From the NCBI GenBank assembly GCA_016271365.2, contig CM028136.1, forward strand, positions 471,260,001 to 471,324,000: DNA of 64,000 nt, in the 5' to 3' direction. Below, one piece after another: positions 23,601-33,837 of this stretch. The position numbers and the translations under genes were made by a program. Position 1 is the first letter of the stretch, and every line of letters begins with the position of its first letter. The DNA comes from Neoceratodus forsteri. Taxonomy: Eukaryota > Chordata > Ceratodontiformes > Ceratodontidae. A model generated the notes under the pieces. The model was not told where the DNA came from and ran no database searches. It saw only the letters and a list, made by a program, of their open reading frames with translations.

Positions 23601-25223
23601 CTTACCTGTGAGTCCACAAAAGAGACTTGTTTCCCTGGTGGTTTTGGTCCACCTGTCATTCTTTTTTGGGTTTCTAGGCTTGCCATGAGTTTTCTCCTCT
23701 CCTGCTGGTCACCACATGGGTTTGCACAGTTTGTTGACACTGTTTACAATGGCCACCATATTTGCAGCCATGTGACACCAGCCAGCCAGCCAGCCAAACA
23801 CTGAGTCAGGACTTTCACCAGGGTCTCTGGGACTGAGTGAACAGACTTTTAGGGAAAATCTCAGGAAATGTTTTGGTTCCTTTTTGTGCACCAATGAGGC
23901 ATCGAGGGAGCCTCATACATATTAATTTTTGCTTAAGGACAGTGGCTCCAGCCAATGGGGAGTGAGGAAAGGGTCCAAATGAAGCAGGGACAGTTGGAGT
24001 TTGGGTCAGTTCAGTGGGAGCTCCTCCAGAAGGAGGGATGCTCCTGCCCCTGGAGAGAATGGTGCTGCTACATGGGCCTGCTTGATGGCTGCCAGTAATT
24101 CATCCCCCAGGCAGGGAGTTCCTGCCCCATTAGGAAAAAGGAAGCAGAAGTAATGAAGGAGTAGCTTGGAAGAGAAAAAAGGGAAAGCTGCAGGTTGCTG
24201 AATTTTCTGTGTTGTTCTGAAGTTGCACCACACCAGTGAGAGAAACCCAGCTCAAATGGAAAAGGAAAGCTGCAGATTCCAAGAAAGAGGTTGTGTCCTG
24301 AACCCTGAAAAAGGGCAAAAGTTGCGTCTTGATCCTACAAAAACACAAAGGTTGCATTCTGAGCCTAGGAAATGAACGACGGTTGTGTCCTGAGCTGGGT
24401 AGAAAGACAAAGGTTGCATCTAAGCCTAGAAAAAGAGGCAAATGATGAGGAAGAGGAGAATGTAAATGCGCGGAGAGAAGAAAAGGAAGAGTGAGCCTCT
24501 TTAACATGAAAAATTGCTAAGTACCTGCATGGTGAGAAATGAGACTTTGAGTGAGCAGGTAGTATGTGTGAGCCAGAGTGAGAATGTGGCTGTATTAATG
24601 TTAAGAGACTGTAAAGCAGAAGGATGGATAGGTGCCTTTCTGGGTTGGCTACCTGTTGTCTGCTCCTGAGATACGGCAAGGAAAAGAGAGAGGTGGATTG
24701 CTGTGGCTACACACCATGGAGGAAAAGATAGAGGAAGAAAGAGAAAGAGAAGCAGAAGAGAATGTGCTGAATGGTTTCTGCTAACACCCAGGTCCAGGTG
24801 GGGAACTCGTTAAATCCCTTCAAGTGGGGTTTGCTTTTTACAGAGGACCATGGGTTTTGTTCCCAAGTGCTAGGGCGCTCTGATCAGAGGGAGCCAGGCA
24901 GTGGAGCCACTCCCTGGTCTGGGTCCTCTGTAGTTGGCAGGCCTTGAGCATTTGCCCTGTAACGAGGCTGTAATGGGCCAAAGGGGACAAGCCTGGGGTA
25001 ACTGTTGGGGAGGTGGGTTGGTACAACATCCCAGGGGGTTGTACTGCAAGCAGTCAGACCCACTAATATGTACTCTGGGTAGAGGCACCGCCCTTTTATT
25101 TTTATATTTTAGGAAAGGAGCCCCATAGGTCAGCTATGGGAACCTGGGCCCCTTATTCCTTGGTCTGCTGAGCAAGGCAGAGGCAGTGTCCCTCTCCAGG
25201 GCAGCACTGGAGAGGGGCTACAT
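23601..25223. repeat. Macrosatellite unit 4 (two deletions, truncated)
   Basis: About 1623 bases. The first deletion joins near 23724 (lost: equivalent of ~14421-15070 in unit 1). The second joins near 24988 (lost: ~16336-17030). The unit stops at 25223 at the equivalent of unit-1 position ~17268 and gives way to unrelated AT-rich DNA. This is the right edge of the array. Confidence 0.88.
24290..24440. repeat. ~31-bp minisatellite inside unit 4
   Basis: The same motif as in units 1 and 2. Unit 3 lacks it because of its internal deletion. Confidence 0.7.
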
Positions 25224-27109
25224 AAAGAAATTAAATTTTTGTCATGTGACTGATGTACACATTCCAACCTCTTTTTCCCTTTTCTATATATATTTATTTG
25301 CCCTTGCATCATAACCTCAGTCTATATACTGTATTTATTCAGGGATGGATTCCCCACTCATGTCACTAGTCTTATTTCTTTATCAAACTGTAATTTAATT
25401 ATAACAACAATCAAGAGCACATAAGCAATTGCAATGGACTAGATAAGTTGGGCATTGAATATAATTAACCATGTTTTACTTTTTCTTTTTACATTTATCC
25501 TTCTCTCTGATCCCTACCACTACAACTTGTAGTGCTGTGTGTTAATTTGAGTTGCATAATTCACAACCTTACAGTCTCCTCACACTGGGAGGTCACGAAG
25601 GTCAGAGGGGGACTGATATGCTTAAGTGTTTTAGAAAAAATATTTCACTTGATAGAATTACCATCCTGCAATTTTAGTAACCACAATTATACTATACAGT
25701 TTATATCTGTACTGATATTAACCACAAAATGAGATATTTACAAAAGTAGGAAAATGTATATTCAATTTATCTGTACTGTATTGCCTATGTTCCCCTCTTC
25801 CCTCTCCCCCAGAACATGCAGTGAGATGAGCAACTCGTTGCTCAGCATGTTTCTTCTGGTGAAACTCTTCAATAAATAAATAAATAGTAGTGCGAGAAAA
25901 AACTACAGTATATTGCACATTTCTATTCTGTGCCATGCATTTACACTCGGCCCATGAAAAAATGTTCTATAATTGTTTAAAAACGGGTTTCTAAATCCAT
26001 TTTAATGAACACTAAGAGGCAAGGTGACAGCACTGGCAACCATTAATGAATAAAGAGCACAAAGGTTTTCCTTCAAGTACTGCACTAACAGGGTCACTGT
26101 CTACACTTGTTAGTACCTTTTTTTTTTTTAACTATTTTTACAACACTGCAGTACCTAATATATTAATAATTTGACTCCATGTCCCTCTTGCATTATCCCC
26201 CCTTTTTATTGGGTTCTGTGGACCCTGTTAGTCAGGGGTGGTTCAAGTAGCTTTAATGTGGGGGGGGGGCAATAAAATTCAGAATAAGGGCCAGGGGACT
26301 GGAGGCCACCTAGGTCCCCAGAAAATTTTTACAATTTTTGCCATGTTTTTGTAGCTTTTTTTGTTGTCACAGAGTGTTTATTTCCTATAAATAACTTATA
26401 CAATTGCAAGAATTACCTTGAGTTGAGCTGTGCAGTACACTCCTTATTACCTTAAGCAATCTTGTCTTATTTCACTGTCGAAAGTTCTGCTGCTAGGTAT
26501 ATATTCAGAAATATAATATGTGCATAAGTAATGCAATATAATGAAATCAAAGACACAATTTCACTTTGCTAGACATTTTATTTTTATTTTACAATATCTA
26601 TGCTAAGAAATTTATTTGGAGCACTGAGTCAGTTTTACATTTTCAAGTAACATGCTTTGAGTAGTTCTGTTTTCTAAAGAAAGAAAGTTACAAGTGGTAA
26701 TAAGTACAGTGCGGTACTAAAAAAATCTGTAACGTCTGCTGTTTTGCATAGGGTCCAAGTACTGTGAACAAAGTAAGCCACATAATAAATAGATGTAAAA
26801 CGTTAGCTAACTACAGACTTAAAATGAGTAGGATGTGTATGAATCATCATACATGTACCTTTGATATAAGTGAGTGGCATGGAGCCACGCTGTGCTTATG
26901 AAATGGCCCTGTGTAGTGCCAGATGTGTTTATATTTTGGCAGAGTTTTACAGTCACACACTACAGCAAGCAGGTTAGGAAAAACATTTACTGGGCTTAAT
27001 AGTGAATTGGAGTTTAGCTTTTGAGGAATTGGGTGTTTGCAAAATTATTTGTTTGATTTTAAACAGGTAATGACACTCTACTGCTTATTCATTTCATATA
27101 CAGTACTTA
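25224..27109. other. AT-rich stretch without recognised genes
   Basis: No gene, long frame or recognised repeat family. A short AAAT-type run lies near 25871-25886 and a G-rich run near 26260-26270. A single hAT-like end ('caggggtggttcaag' at 26233) has no visible partner. Confidence 0.5.
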
Positions 27110-27310
27110 AAGGTTTCTACCATGCTCCCATGGTCTCCAGCATGTATAGTTTTTTTTTTTTTTGCTGACCCTGCATCATCTCAGTCCCATGCTTCTGGAC
27201 AAATATTGTGTGGTCAGAGTACTTGAGGTGTGGCCTCACCAGTGATCCATAGAGTGGCAACAGTATCAGTATCAGTTTTTTTAGGGATGCTTCTTTTCTT
27301 ACCATGGATC
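27110..27310 (-). pseudogene. CR1 ORF2 C-terminal fragment
   Basis: The minus strand translates to LPLYGSLVRPHLKYSDHTIF followed by VQKHGTEMMQGQQ, the conserved CR1 RT thumb stretch (canonical form LPLYRSLVRPHLEY). Only this ~200-base piece remains, with no 3' octamer tail. It is an old fragment. Confidence 0.75.
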
Positions 27311-27737
27311 CCCTCTCCTCCGTACTTAACTACCATATCAGGGAACTGTTTGCTACTTGCCCTGTCATAGATGAAATTTTAAATCCCTTGTTTTACTGAG
27401 GCATTCTGTTTTGTTTGTGGTTCTGTTGGGAGAGTGAGAGGTGAACATTCTGTTAGTAGAATTCTGCAGGAGTTTGGCTTTCTGCATTCCATGATAAACA
27501 AGCATTCTATCTACTGCATGTGTGGATAAACATATGCTTGACAGCTTTAGAGAGACTACTTATTGTTTGTTACTTTTGACAAAAGAAGATACCTGTTTTT
27601 ATTTTTTTTTTAATTAGCTTAGGGGTTTACTTTATGCTGATCTAATCACTTTTCAGGGGCTGTATTCATTGTGCTATATTATACCCTTGGGTGTGCAGTT
27701 AGATCAGGACAGTACACTCTCCATTGTGTGTTATTGC

Positions 27738-28051
27738 CAAGGACCCTGGAATTCTGCGGTTCTGCGGTTGCGGAATTTGCCGCAGGATTTGCATCATGCC
27801 ACAGAATATATATAATGCTGCAGAATTCATTGTTTTTGGTTAATTTTCACATAAATATACTGTTTTTCCATAGTGTCAGACTTTCTTTCCCACCTCATTT
27901 ATCCTGAAGCCCCTCCTCTATGCTCAGCATATGATGTCATCAATGACATCACATCATATTTAGCCAATGACAGGCCTGCATTCTGCCAGAGAAATGAATA
28001 AATCATGCCGTAGAAATCAGAAAATTCTGCCGCAGAACACCAGGGGCCCTG
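27738..28051. mobile_element. hAT-like MITE with perfect 8-bp target duplication
   Basis: A 314-bp non-autonomous DNA element. It begins 'caaggaccctgga.attctgcgg' and its reverse-complemented end reads 'cagggcccctggtgttctgcgg', giving terminal inverted repeats of about 22 bases. It is flanked on both sides by the identical octamer GTTATTGC (27730-27737 and 28052-28059). Eight-base target duplications are the signature of hAT-superfamily transposition. The interior has repeated 'tctgcggtt' motifs and no coding capacity, so it would need a transposase supplied in trans. Confidence 0.85.
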
Positions 28052-28146
28052 GTTATTGCTTACATATCCTTACAAAGTTGATCCTGCAGTTATGCCACCT
28101 CAATCTTTTCATGATCCCTTTGTCAAAAATGGGAAATTGACAATTA

Positions 28147-28316
28147 CAGTGGAGTCAGCCATGATGAAGTGCAGTAACTTGCAGTAATAACGTCACAAAA
28201 TCCTGCATGACATAAAGGACTTAATTGCCATTGACTTACAATGGCCCCTGCAGTAAACTGTAGCATTCTGTGCTATTCTGCAGCATTTCTGCATTGCATC
28301 CTGGCTGTCACATCTG
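28147..28316. mobile_element. Tc1/mariner-like MITE, copy 1
   Basis: A 170-bp element bounded by TA dinucleotides (28145-28146 and 28317-28318). The left end is CAGTGGAGTCAGCCATGATG and the reverse-complemented right end is CAGATGTGACAGCCAGGATG, a long imperfect inverted repeat. TA target plus CAGT-type start fits the Tc1/mariner superfamily. No coding capacity. A near-identical copy lies 436 bases downstream in the same orientation. Confidence 0.75.
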
Positions 28317-28582
28317 TACCTAACTAGCTGGGGTCAAGTATGTAGAAGATACTAGTGGCATTCCATCAAGGAGAACCACACCGTTTTTCTGTTCTATTTA
28401 TTTACTTCCATTTATATGCTGGGAGAGGTACAGTCAGATAAATCTCATTTCTAGCTATGACACAAGGGGGATACTTTCAAGAGAGAGGAAAATACAGCAA
28501 ACAAAGGGATAATGCATTATTAAACAAGTTATTATACAGGTGCAAAATGGAATTTACAAGAATATTACAGAAGTAATACCTA

Positions 28583-28753
28583 CAGTGGCGTCAGCCATGA
28601 TGAAGTGCACTAAGTTGCAGTAATGACATGTCACAAAATCCTGCACGACAAAAGGGCTTAATTGTCATTGACTCTCAATGGCCCTTGCAGTAAACTGCAG
28701 CATTTTGTGATATTCTTCAGCATTTCTGCATTGCATTCTGGCTGTCACATCTG
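28583..28753. mobile_element. Tc1/mariner-like MITE, copy 2
   Basis: A 171-bp relative of the element at 28147, same orientation, bounded by TA at 28581-28582 and 28754-28755. It differs by scattered substitutions and small indels. The 260-base sequence between the two copies is not repeated, so these look like two insertions and not one tandem duplication. Confidence 0.75.
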
Positions 28754-28756
28754 TAC

Positions 28757-29400
28757 TAAGTCTTACAAATTATTATAACAAAGAAAAAGAGCCACACCAG
28801 AAGTCAGGGATTAAGTATCAATGAGCCATAATTGCTTGTGGAGGTACAACATGAAGTACACTAAGATGTGTGGCTACTGTGGCTACAAAAGCAGGGTTTT
28901 GAAAGATGTGTCAACAGGAGCTGTATAAGAGACTAAACATGAGCACAGGAGATAAACAGGGAGAGGGAAGTTATTCCAGAGAGCTGTAAGGCAGACAAAA
29001 AATGTGGGTTTACTGTACTAGTAGAGGTTTTGTAGAGAGGGCTGTGGAAAGATCAACTATCAGAGGAGTAAAAGGAGAAGTACAAAATGGAGGAGGTAAG
29101 GAGAGAGGAGAGGCAAAAGGGAATAATGGTGACCCAGAAAGTAGCCAGGAAGAGAGATCAGTGAGAAAGTTGATGAGACTGAAGGGAGGGAAGAGAGATG
29201 TTAAGAGCAAAGGAGCACAGATGGGTAATGGGTGGAACATTTCATGTGAAACAACAGAAGGAGTGAAAATGGGGGTCCAGTCTGGCAAGGGTTAATTAGG
29301 GCAGTGCTGAAAACCATATCAACATAGTCAAACACTGTCAGGATCATCCTGAGGATAATCTAGTAGCAGATTTGAAATGGAAAGCCAGATTTTTTGCAGT
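28757..29400 (-). other. Possible LINE 3' UTR remnant (uncertain)
   Basis: Purine-rich, no reliable frame. The 'agttattccagagagctgtaa' theme (near 28970-28990) and the general composition recall the 3' UTR-like sequence of the minus-strand L2 at 35250-35950, which suggests, weakly, a related 3' end here. The preceding 28320-28580 is unassigned. Confidence 0.25.
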
Positions 29401-29731
29401 ACAGAGCACCAAGCACATACTGTACACAACATTCACATCCCATTTCTTGGTGTAGGGATGTTTTATCCTCATCGCAAAGGTTTTGTTCAGCTGAGCCCAA
29501 TTTAGCAGTGAGATTCCTTCTTGAATATAGCAGAAGAAAGTCTTTAATGGGATGTCTACCTTTTGGACTGATTACATCAAGACTGTATTCCTCAGAGGTG
29601 AAAATACAACAGTGAAGGACGCAGACCAATATGGAAAGCAAAGTACTTGAAGCAACAAAGCAAAAAACAGAACCATACAAGATGAGTAGAATGCAAGGAA
29701 CCACCAGCATAAATAGACAAAACCACATATT

Positions 29732-29872
29732 AGCCAGTGACAAGTTGCAGTATATCCAGATGCAGTATATTGTCATATTCTGTGATAAAGCACAGGCAGT
29801 ACCATTGAAATGAATGCGCTTTCTTGTGATATATTGCAAAATATCTTGTAATACTGCAACTTGTTACTGGCT
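29732..29872. mobile_element. Palindromic MITE-like element
   Basis: A 141-bp imperfect palindrome. The left arm begins 'agccagtgacaagttgcag' and the right arm, reverse-complemented, begins 'agccagtaacaagttgcag'. Weaker pairing continues through almost the whole length. No clear target duplication, so the superfamily is open. It abuts the 5' border of an L2 fragment. Confidence 0.65.
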
Positions 29873-29879
29873 GCAGTTG

Positions 29880-30575
29880 TGCAGAGAAAACTACAGGCCT
29901 ATACCTGTTTTACCCATTCTCTGAGAAAGTCACAAGACAACAATTTTCTATAGTCAAATGGATTCATGCCTTGAGCTGCATAATATTCTTATGGTCCACC
30001 AACATGGTTTCAGGAAGACATGTGTCATGTCCTCTACCCTGTTGACATTCACCACAGATGTTACCCACACCATGGAAAATGACTGTATAACGAGTGCCAT
30101 TATTTTGGACTAAACAAACGTGTTACTGTCAGTGGCCATAATCTCCTGCCATATAGACTACATATCTTAATTCCTGAAGACCCTACAATTACAGCAATAG
30201 ACATAGTCAGATATTTCTAGATATTTTATTATATTTCTAAAGGGATTTTCTCTGGTGGCTCTACAATAGTACTGCAGGAAGGTGGTGAATTTCTCTAGAG
30301 ATATCACAGAAATTTCAGGAAATATCTAATCATGTCTTTTGCTGCAACTGTAGCTGTGTCCTGGGTCAAATGCTACCTGATCTGCTGGCCCCACTTATAG
30401 TAAAATTAATGGCTCTGTCTCCTCCACACTGGAAATCTTATCTGGTGTGCCACAAAGCTCCATTCTCAGCCCTCTCCTCTCTTGCTCACTGTTTGTATTA
30501 ACTGCATTTTGACCTCCTTTGGTAACTCATCTGTATTATAATATGCTGATGATTCAGCCTTAATGAGGGCTCTAT
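29880..30575 (+). pseudogene. L2-like LINE reverse transcriptase fragment
   Basis: Shifting frames encode L2-type RT blocks in order: NYRPIPVLPIL (about 29886), HGFRKTCVMSSTLLTF (about 30002), AIILD where FLDLTKAFD is expected, SGVPQSSILSPLL (about 30437) and YADDSA (about 30540), the catalytic box. It matches the order of the better-preserved L2 at 35950-37421. Several stops and frameshifts show it is dead. It ends abruptly at YADD. An AT-rich tract at 30580-30670 follows and may be the opposite-strand 3' end of a related copy. Confidence 0.7.
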
Positions 30576-30674
30576 TTATTTATTTAATTAGTTTTTGTTT
30601 ATCAGGAAAGTACCATAGCCAAGACATGACTGTTTTCAGGCACAACCCGGGAGATTACAATAGATAGGGATAAT

Positions 30675-32165
30675 TGGGGAAATAACATTTTTGAATTCAG
30701 GGGAAAACAACAATAGTACAAATACCATCAAGATTTCACAAAATATCTATGCTATGGCCTATGCTGATGATCTCTGTATTTTCTTGGCAGATCTCCCATC
30801 ATGCCATGCTACTGAGGCATTGTTGATGGCATATGAGGAGGGATCAGGATCACAAGTGAATTTTAGTAAAAGTAAGTATCTTTCCATAAGTACAACACAT
30901 ACTAATACTGTTGCTTTTATGGAGATTCCAGCTTGTGTCAGATATTGTAAAATATTAGGGATTCATTTTGGGATGGAAGATAAAGCCAAATGTAATTGGG
31001 AATTGTCACTAAAAGATGCACAGAATAAAGTACAACAATGTAATAAGTGGAGAATGGCAAACAAAAAAAGAGTCTACATGGCCAAAACCTTTTTACTTCG
31101 TGTGTTTCTCCACCTAGGAGCTATTTTTCCCTCCTCCAGCGATATTGGGATACTAGCATTTACAGTGTCTTTTTTCAAACAATATGGGGTAGCAGGCTGA
31201 ACCCCATTAAAAGAGGTGTACTATATCAAGATTTTAAAAGTGGAGGCATTCGGATGGTAAATCCAGTTATTTTTTTTCTTTTCCCTTTTTGTAACTAAAA
31301 CCATGAGTCCCCTCTTAAAAAAGTGGGCAAGGTGTGGGATCTTAGGGTTTGGGATTCAGTCTCTCCCTGGATTCAGACCTGGCAACCATTAGAACAAATT
31401 CCAAAACAAAAACCCTCAACGGGATTGTCGGAATATTTTAAATCCTGTATTGCAAAATTTAAACTATGGGGAATTTTCAGACAACAAATTGTACAATGTT
31501 CTAGGAAAGAACTATATAGAGCCGTTATGGAGAAGCACTTTCTGATTTTATCGGACTTTGCTATCTAGCCAGCACATCACTTTCAGAAAATATGAAGTAT
31601 GTTGACTTCCAGACAGATACTGGCATACATGTGGGATGTTTTATGTTTAGGAACACGGAAAAAACTAAATGTCAGGGGCAATCTCAAACACAAAGGGATG
31701 CAAGAAAGGGGGTGTCTAAGACAGTATTTATGTCAGGCCCTGGTGGAAACTGTTGCACATTTATTTTTTGAGTGCCTTATATTGGTCAATTTTGGACCTA
31801 TGCCCTTTCTCAGTGGAAAGGTTCACCATTAGGGTCACTGACAGCAGAAATTCTTTTACTAGGCATTTTGCCACAGGCTTGGAGCAAGTATCATGTTGAC
31901 ACAATGCATGAAATTCTAACATGTATAAAGAACCAGATTTGGCAGTCACGGTGTGCTTGGTTTCACAACAGCAATTTGTGACCCCAGAACAATTATTTTG
32001 GAAAATGTCTGCCAATATTCAACAGATAAAAGGTAAAGAACATGACAGAATACCTGCTGTTCAGTTTCGCATTTATTGGAAACACGTGAATTAGTTAGAC
32101 AGAGGGTGAACTTTCCCGATTCATGGAAGAAGGATTATTGCAGTCCCTTTATCATCTGTTCTGTA
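30675..32165 (+). pseudogene. Tx1-like LINE 0: ORF2 C-terminal half
   Basis: The element is 5'-truncated inside the reverse transcriptase. The first intact stretch (30691-31200) has the catalytic box in MAYADDLCIFLADL, then the L1/Tx1-type block GSGSQVNFSKSKYLSIS and LGIHFG. Later pieces (31047-31298, 31323-31568, 31599-31832, 31772-31981) cover the C-terminal domain with frameshifts. They show DLRVWDSVSPWIQTWQPLEQ and MWDVLCLGTRKKLNVRGNLK, which also occurs at the matching place in element A (57372-57713). It is the first of three Tx1-like copies in the same orientation. Confidence 0.8.
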
Positions 32166-32279
32166 GATATTGAATGACTTAATTATAACTCTAATTTAAG
32201 TGTAAACTAGAGAGACCTCCTTCCTGTAGCTGTTATGGTATGGAACATGGGAAGAGGGGGTTTGATGATGGCCTTAGCA

Positions 32280-33061
32280 AGGGTTTTGACTTTAATTTTA
32301 CACACATTAGTAGATAATGGATTGCATTTTTGGTATCTTTTGTTTTGGGTTTTTGAAACCATTTTTCCTACTCTTTTGGTGGGGAAGGGGGTATTTTTGC
32401 AAACCTGAGATATCTTATCCTAGAACTCTCCACTTGTAATGCTTTCTTATGTTTTGATTTTCTTTCTGTATGATTTTGCATGATGCAATACAATTTTGTA
32501 TATTCTGTTTTGAGCAATAAATAGGAAATTCCCCTTTTCTTTTCATGGGGAGGGGAAGGGGGTATGTTTACAGTATTTTCTTTTTTGTATGGGTTTAAAG
32601 TATGAAGGAATACTTTATTATGATTTCACTTTTCTTTTTATACTTTTGTCTGTTGCAATACTGATTTGTTTGTATGTTCTTTTAAATTTTGTAGAAAAAA
32701 TTCCCCATCTCTTTTAGTGGGGAAGGTGGAGGCGTTGTAGCAATCTGAATTAATTATTTTTTGAAGTGTAGGTATGATGTGTTGTTTCTTTATGTTTTGA
32801 TTTTTATTACTAGGATTTTGTATGAAGTACTACCATTTTCGCATGTTTTGTTGTATAGTTTTGGAAATAATCTTTTTCTAATTTTTATGGAGTGGGGGTT
32901 TTCTATTATTATGACATATATGTTTAACTTTAATGTACAATGTAATACTTATTTATGTTTTGAATTTTCTTTCATTATGATTTTGTACGTAGTAATACAA
33001 ATTTGTATATTTTGTCTCGAGTTTTGAATAAAAAATTCCCCTACTAACCTGTAGGGGGAAC
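32280..33061 (+). repeat. ~170-bp tandem repeats with hairpins at the Tx1 junction
   Basis: Four clear units start near 32440, 32611, 32776 and 32947, and the end of an earlier one lies at about 32341-32390. Each has a T-rich part containing 'ttatgttttga' or similar, then 'aaattcccc', and closes with a short C-rich/G-rich inverted repeat. Examples are 'ccccatctcttttagtgggg' (32704-32723) and 'cccctactaacctgtagggg' (33038-33057). The sequence of the stem varies while pairing is mostly kept. The block separates ORF2 of Tx1-0 from ORF1 of Tx1-A, so it is either a 3' UTR or 5' promoter-type monomers. Confidence 0.75.
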
Positions 33062-33094
33062 CTCTGACTGTCTTGCTGATGGTCAGTCCCAATG

Positions 33095-33837
33095 ATGGAG
33101 GAGGAAAGGATGGATATGGAGAAGGCTGGAGAGCAGGTCTCCCCTGCCAGTCTGCACACCAATGGAGACCAAAGCATTTTTTGATACGGCCAAGCAACTG
33201 GAAGACAAATCAGAAACTGAGAAAGTGAAGGAAAGAGGGAATGTGCAAACTAAAACTAAGAAAAGAACCACAAATATCCCTACAAAACAACAAAAAGGAA
33301 TACGATGCTTTGCAAGCCCTGCTATGCGAAGAGAGAAACAGATTTGAAAGAAGACAACATGAACTATGCTCTGCAATGGGCAAAATTCACTCTATCTGAC
33401 AAACTCCCTCTGAAAAGCTAGAAACTGACATAACGCCAGCCAACACCTGCACTGGAGAGATGCAAGATAGAGGTGATATACAGGAGCAGCACAGGCAACT
33501 ATCTGCAGGTATGAAAATTACATAGCAGACTAATAAGTATGAACAAGACAGTGCCACAGTGTTTATGTTCTCAGCACATAAGGATGGGAGAGAGGCTCGG
33601 CCCTCCATGTCCCCAACCCAGATGCACACTCCAGCAAAGGAGCAAAACTGTTGGCCGGTGGATGGTAAAGCCATCCTTTCAGCATGGCATAAAATAAAAC
33701 ACAATGAAGAACAGGTACCTGAGGTTGTGATGAAATCAGGAGAGCTGTTTCCAAGGACAAAAACTGTAGTTGCTGGTGAGCTGTTGGTGGGAAAACCTGA
33801 CATGGACCGGATGAAACAAAAACATGTTTGGTATCTA
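33095..33837 (+). pseudogene. Tx1-A ORF1, N-terminal region
   Basis: A lysine/glutamate-rich N-terminal part of ORF1 (33162-33347 reads ETKAFFDTAKQLEDKSETEK), followed by stops, then an open stretch from 33559 to about 33837. No structured domain is recognised. Assignment to ORF1 comes from position after the 5' hairpin and from the parallel layout in element B (58168 onward). The open stretch runs in frame into the inserted CR1-like piece, creating a chimeric frame. Confidence 0.55.

Larger units (their letters stand above)
14303..25223. repeat. Macrosatellite: tandem array of a ~3.5 kb unit
   Basis: The same ordered series of landmarks recurs four times in direct orientation. The 'cttacctg' start is at 14303, 17805, 21299 (mutated) and 23601. 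'cagccatgtgacac' is near 15113, 18615, 22112 and 23766. 'aggcatc(g/a)a' is near 15236, 18740, 22236 and 23897. 'tcagacccactaatatg' is near 17098, 20621, 22925 and 25057. The unit length is 3502 then 3494 bases. Copies are clearly diverged, so the array is not recent. I recognise no transposon family, coding gene or RNA gene in the unit. Orientation is arbitrary because no transcript is known. Confidence 0.9.

Noticed and set aside
26233..26247. Possible hAT terminal repeat ('caggggtggttcaag')
   Set aside because: No inverted partner with a matching 8-bp flank could be found within several kilobases.
29002..29295. 97-codon plus-strand and 92-codon minus-strand open frames
   Set aside because: Purine-rich low-complexity sequence opens both strands; no conserved motif.
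29360..29839. 159-codon minus-strand open frame
   Set aside because: It overlaps the palindromic MITE at its N-terminus, has a hydrophobic but patternless composition and no homologous family that I recognise; probably chance in AT-rich repeat DNA.
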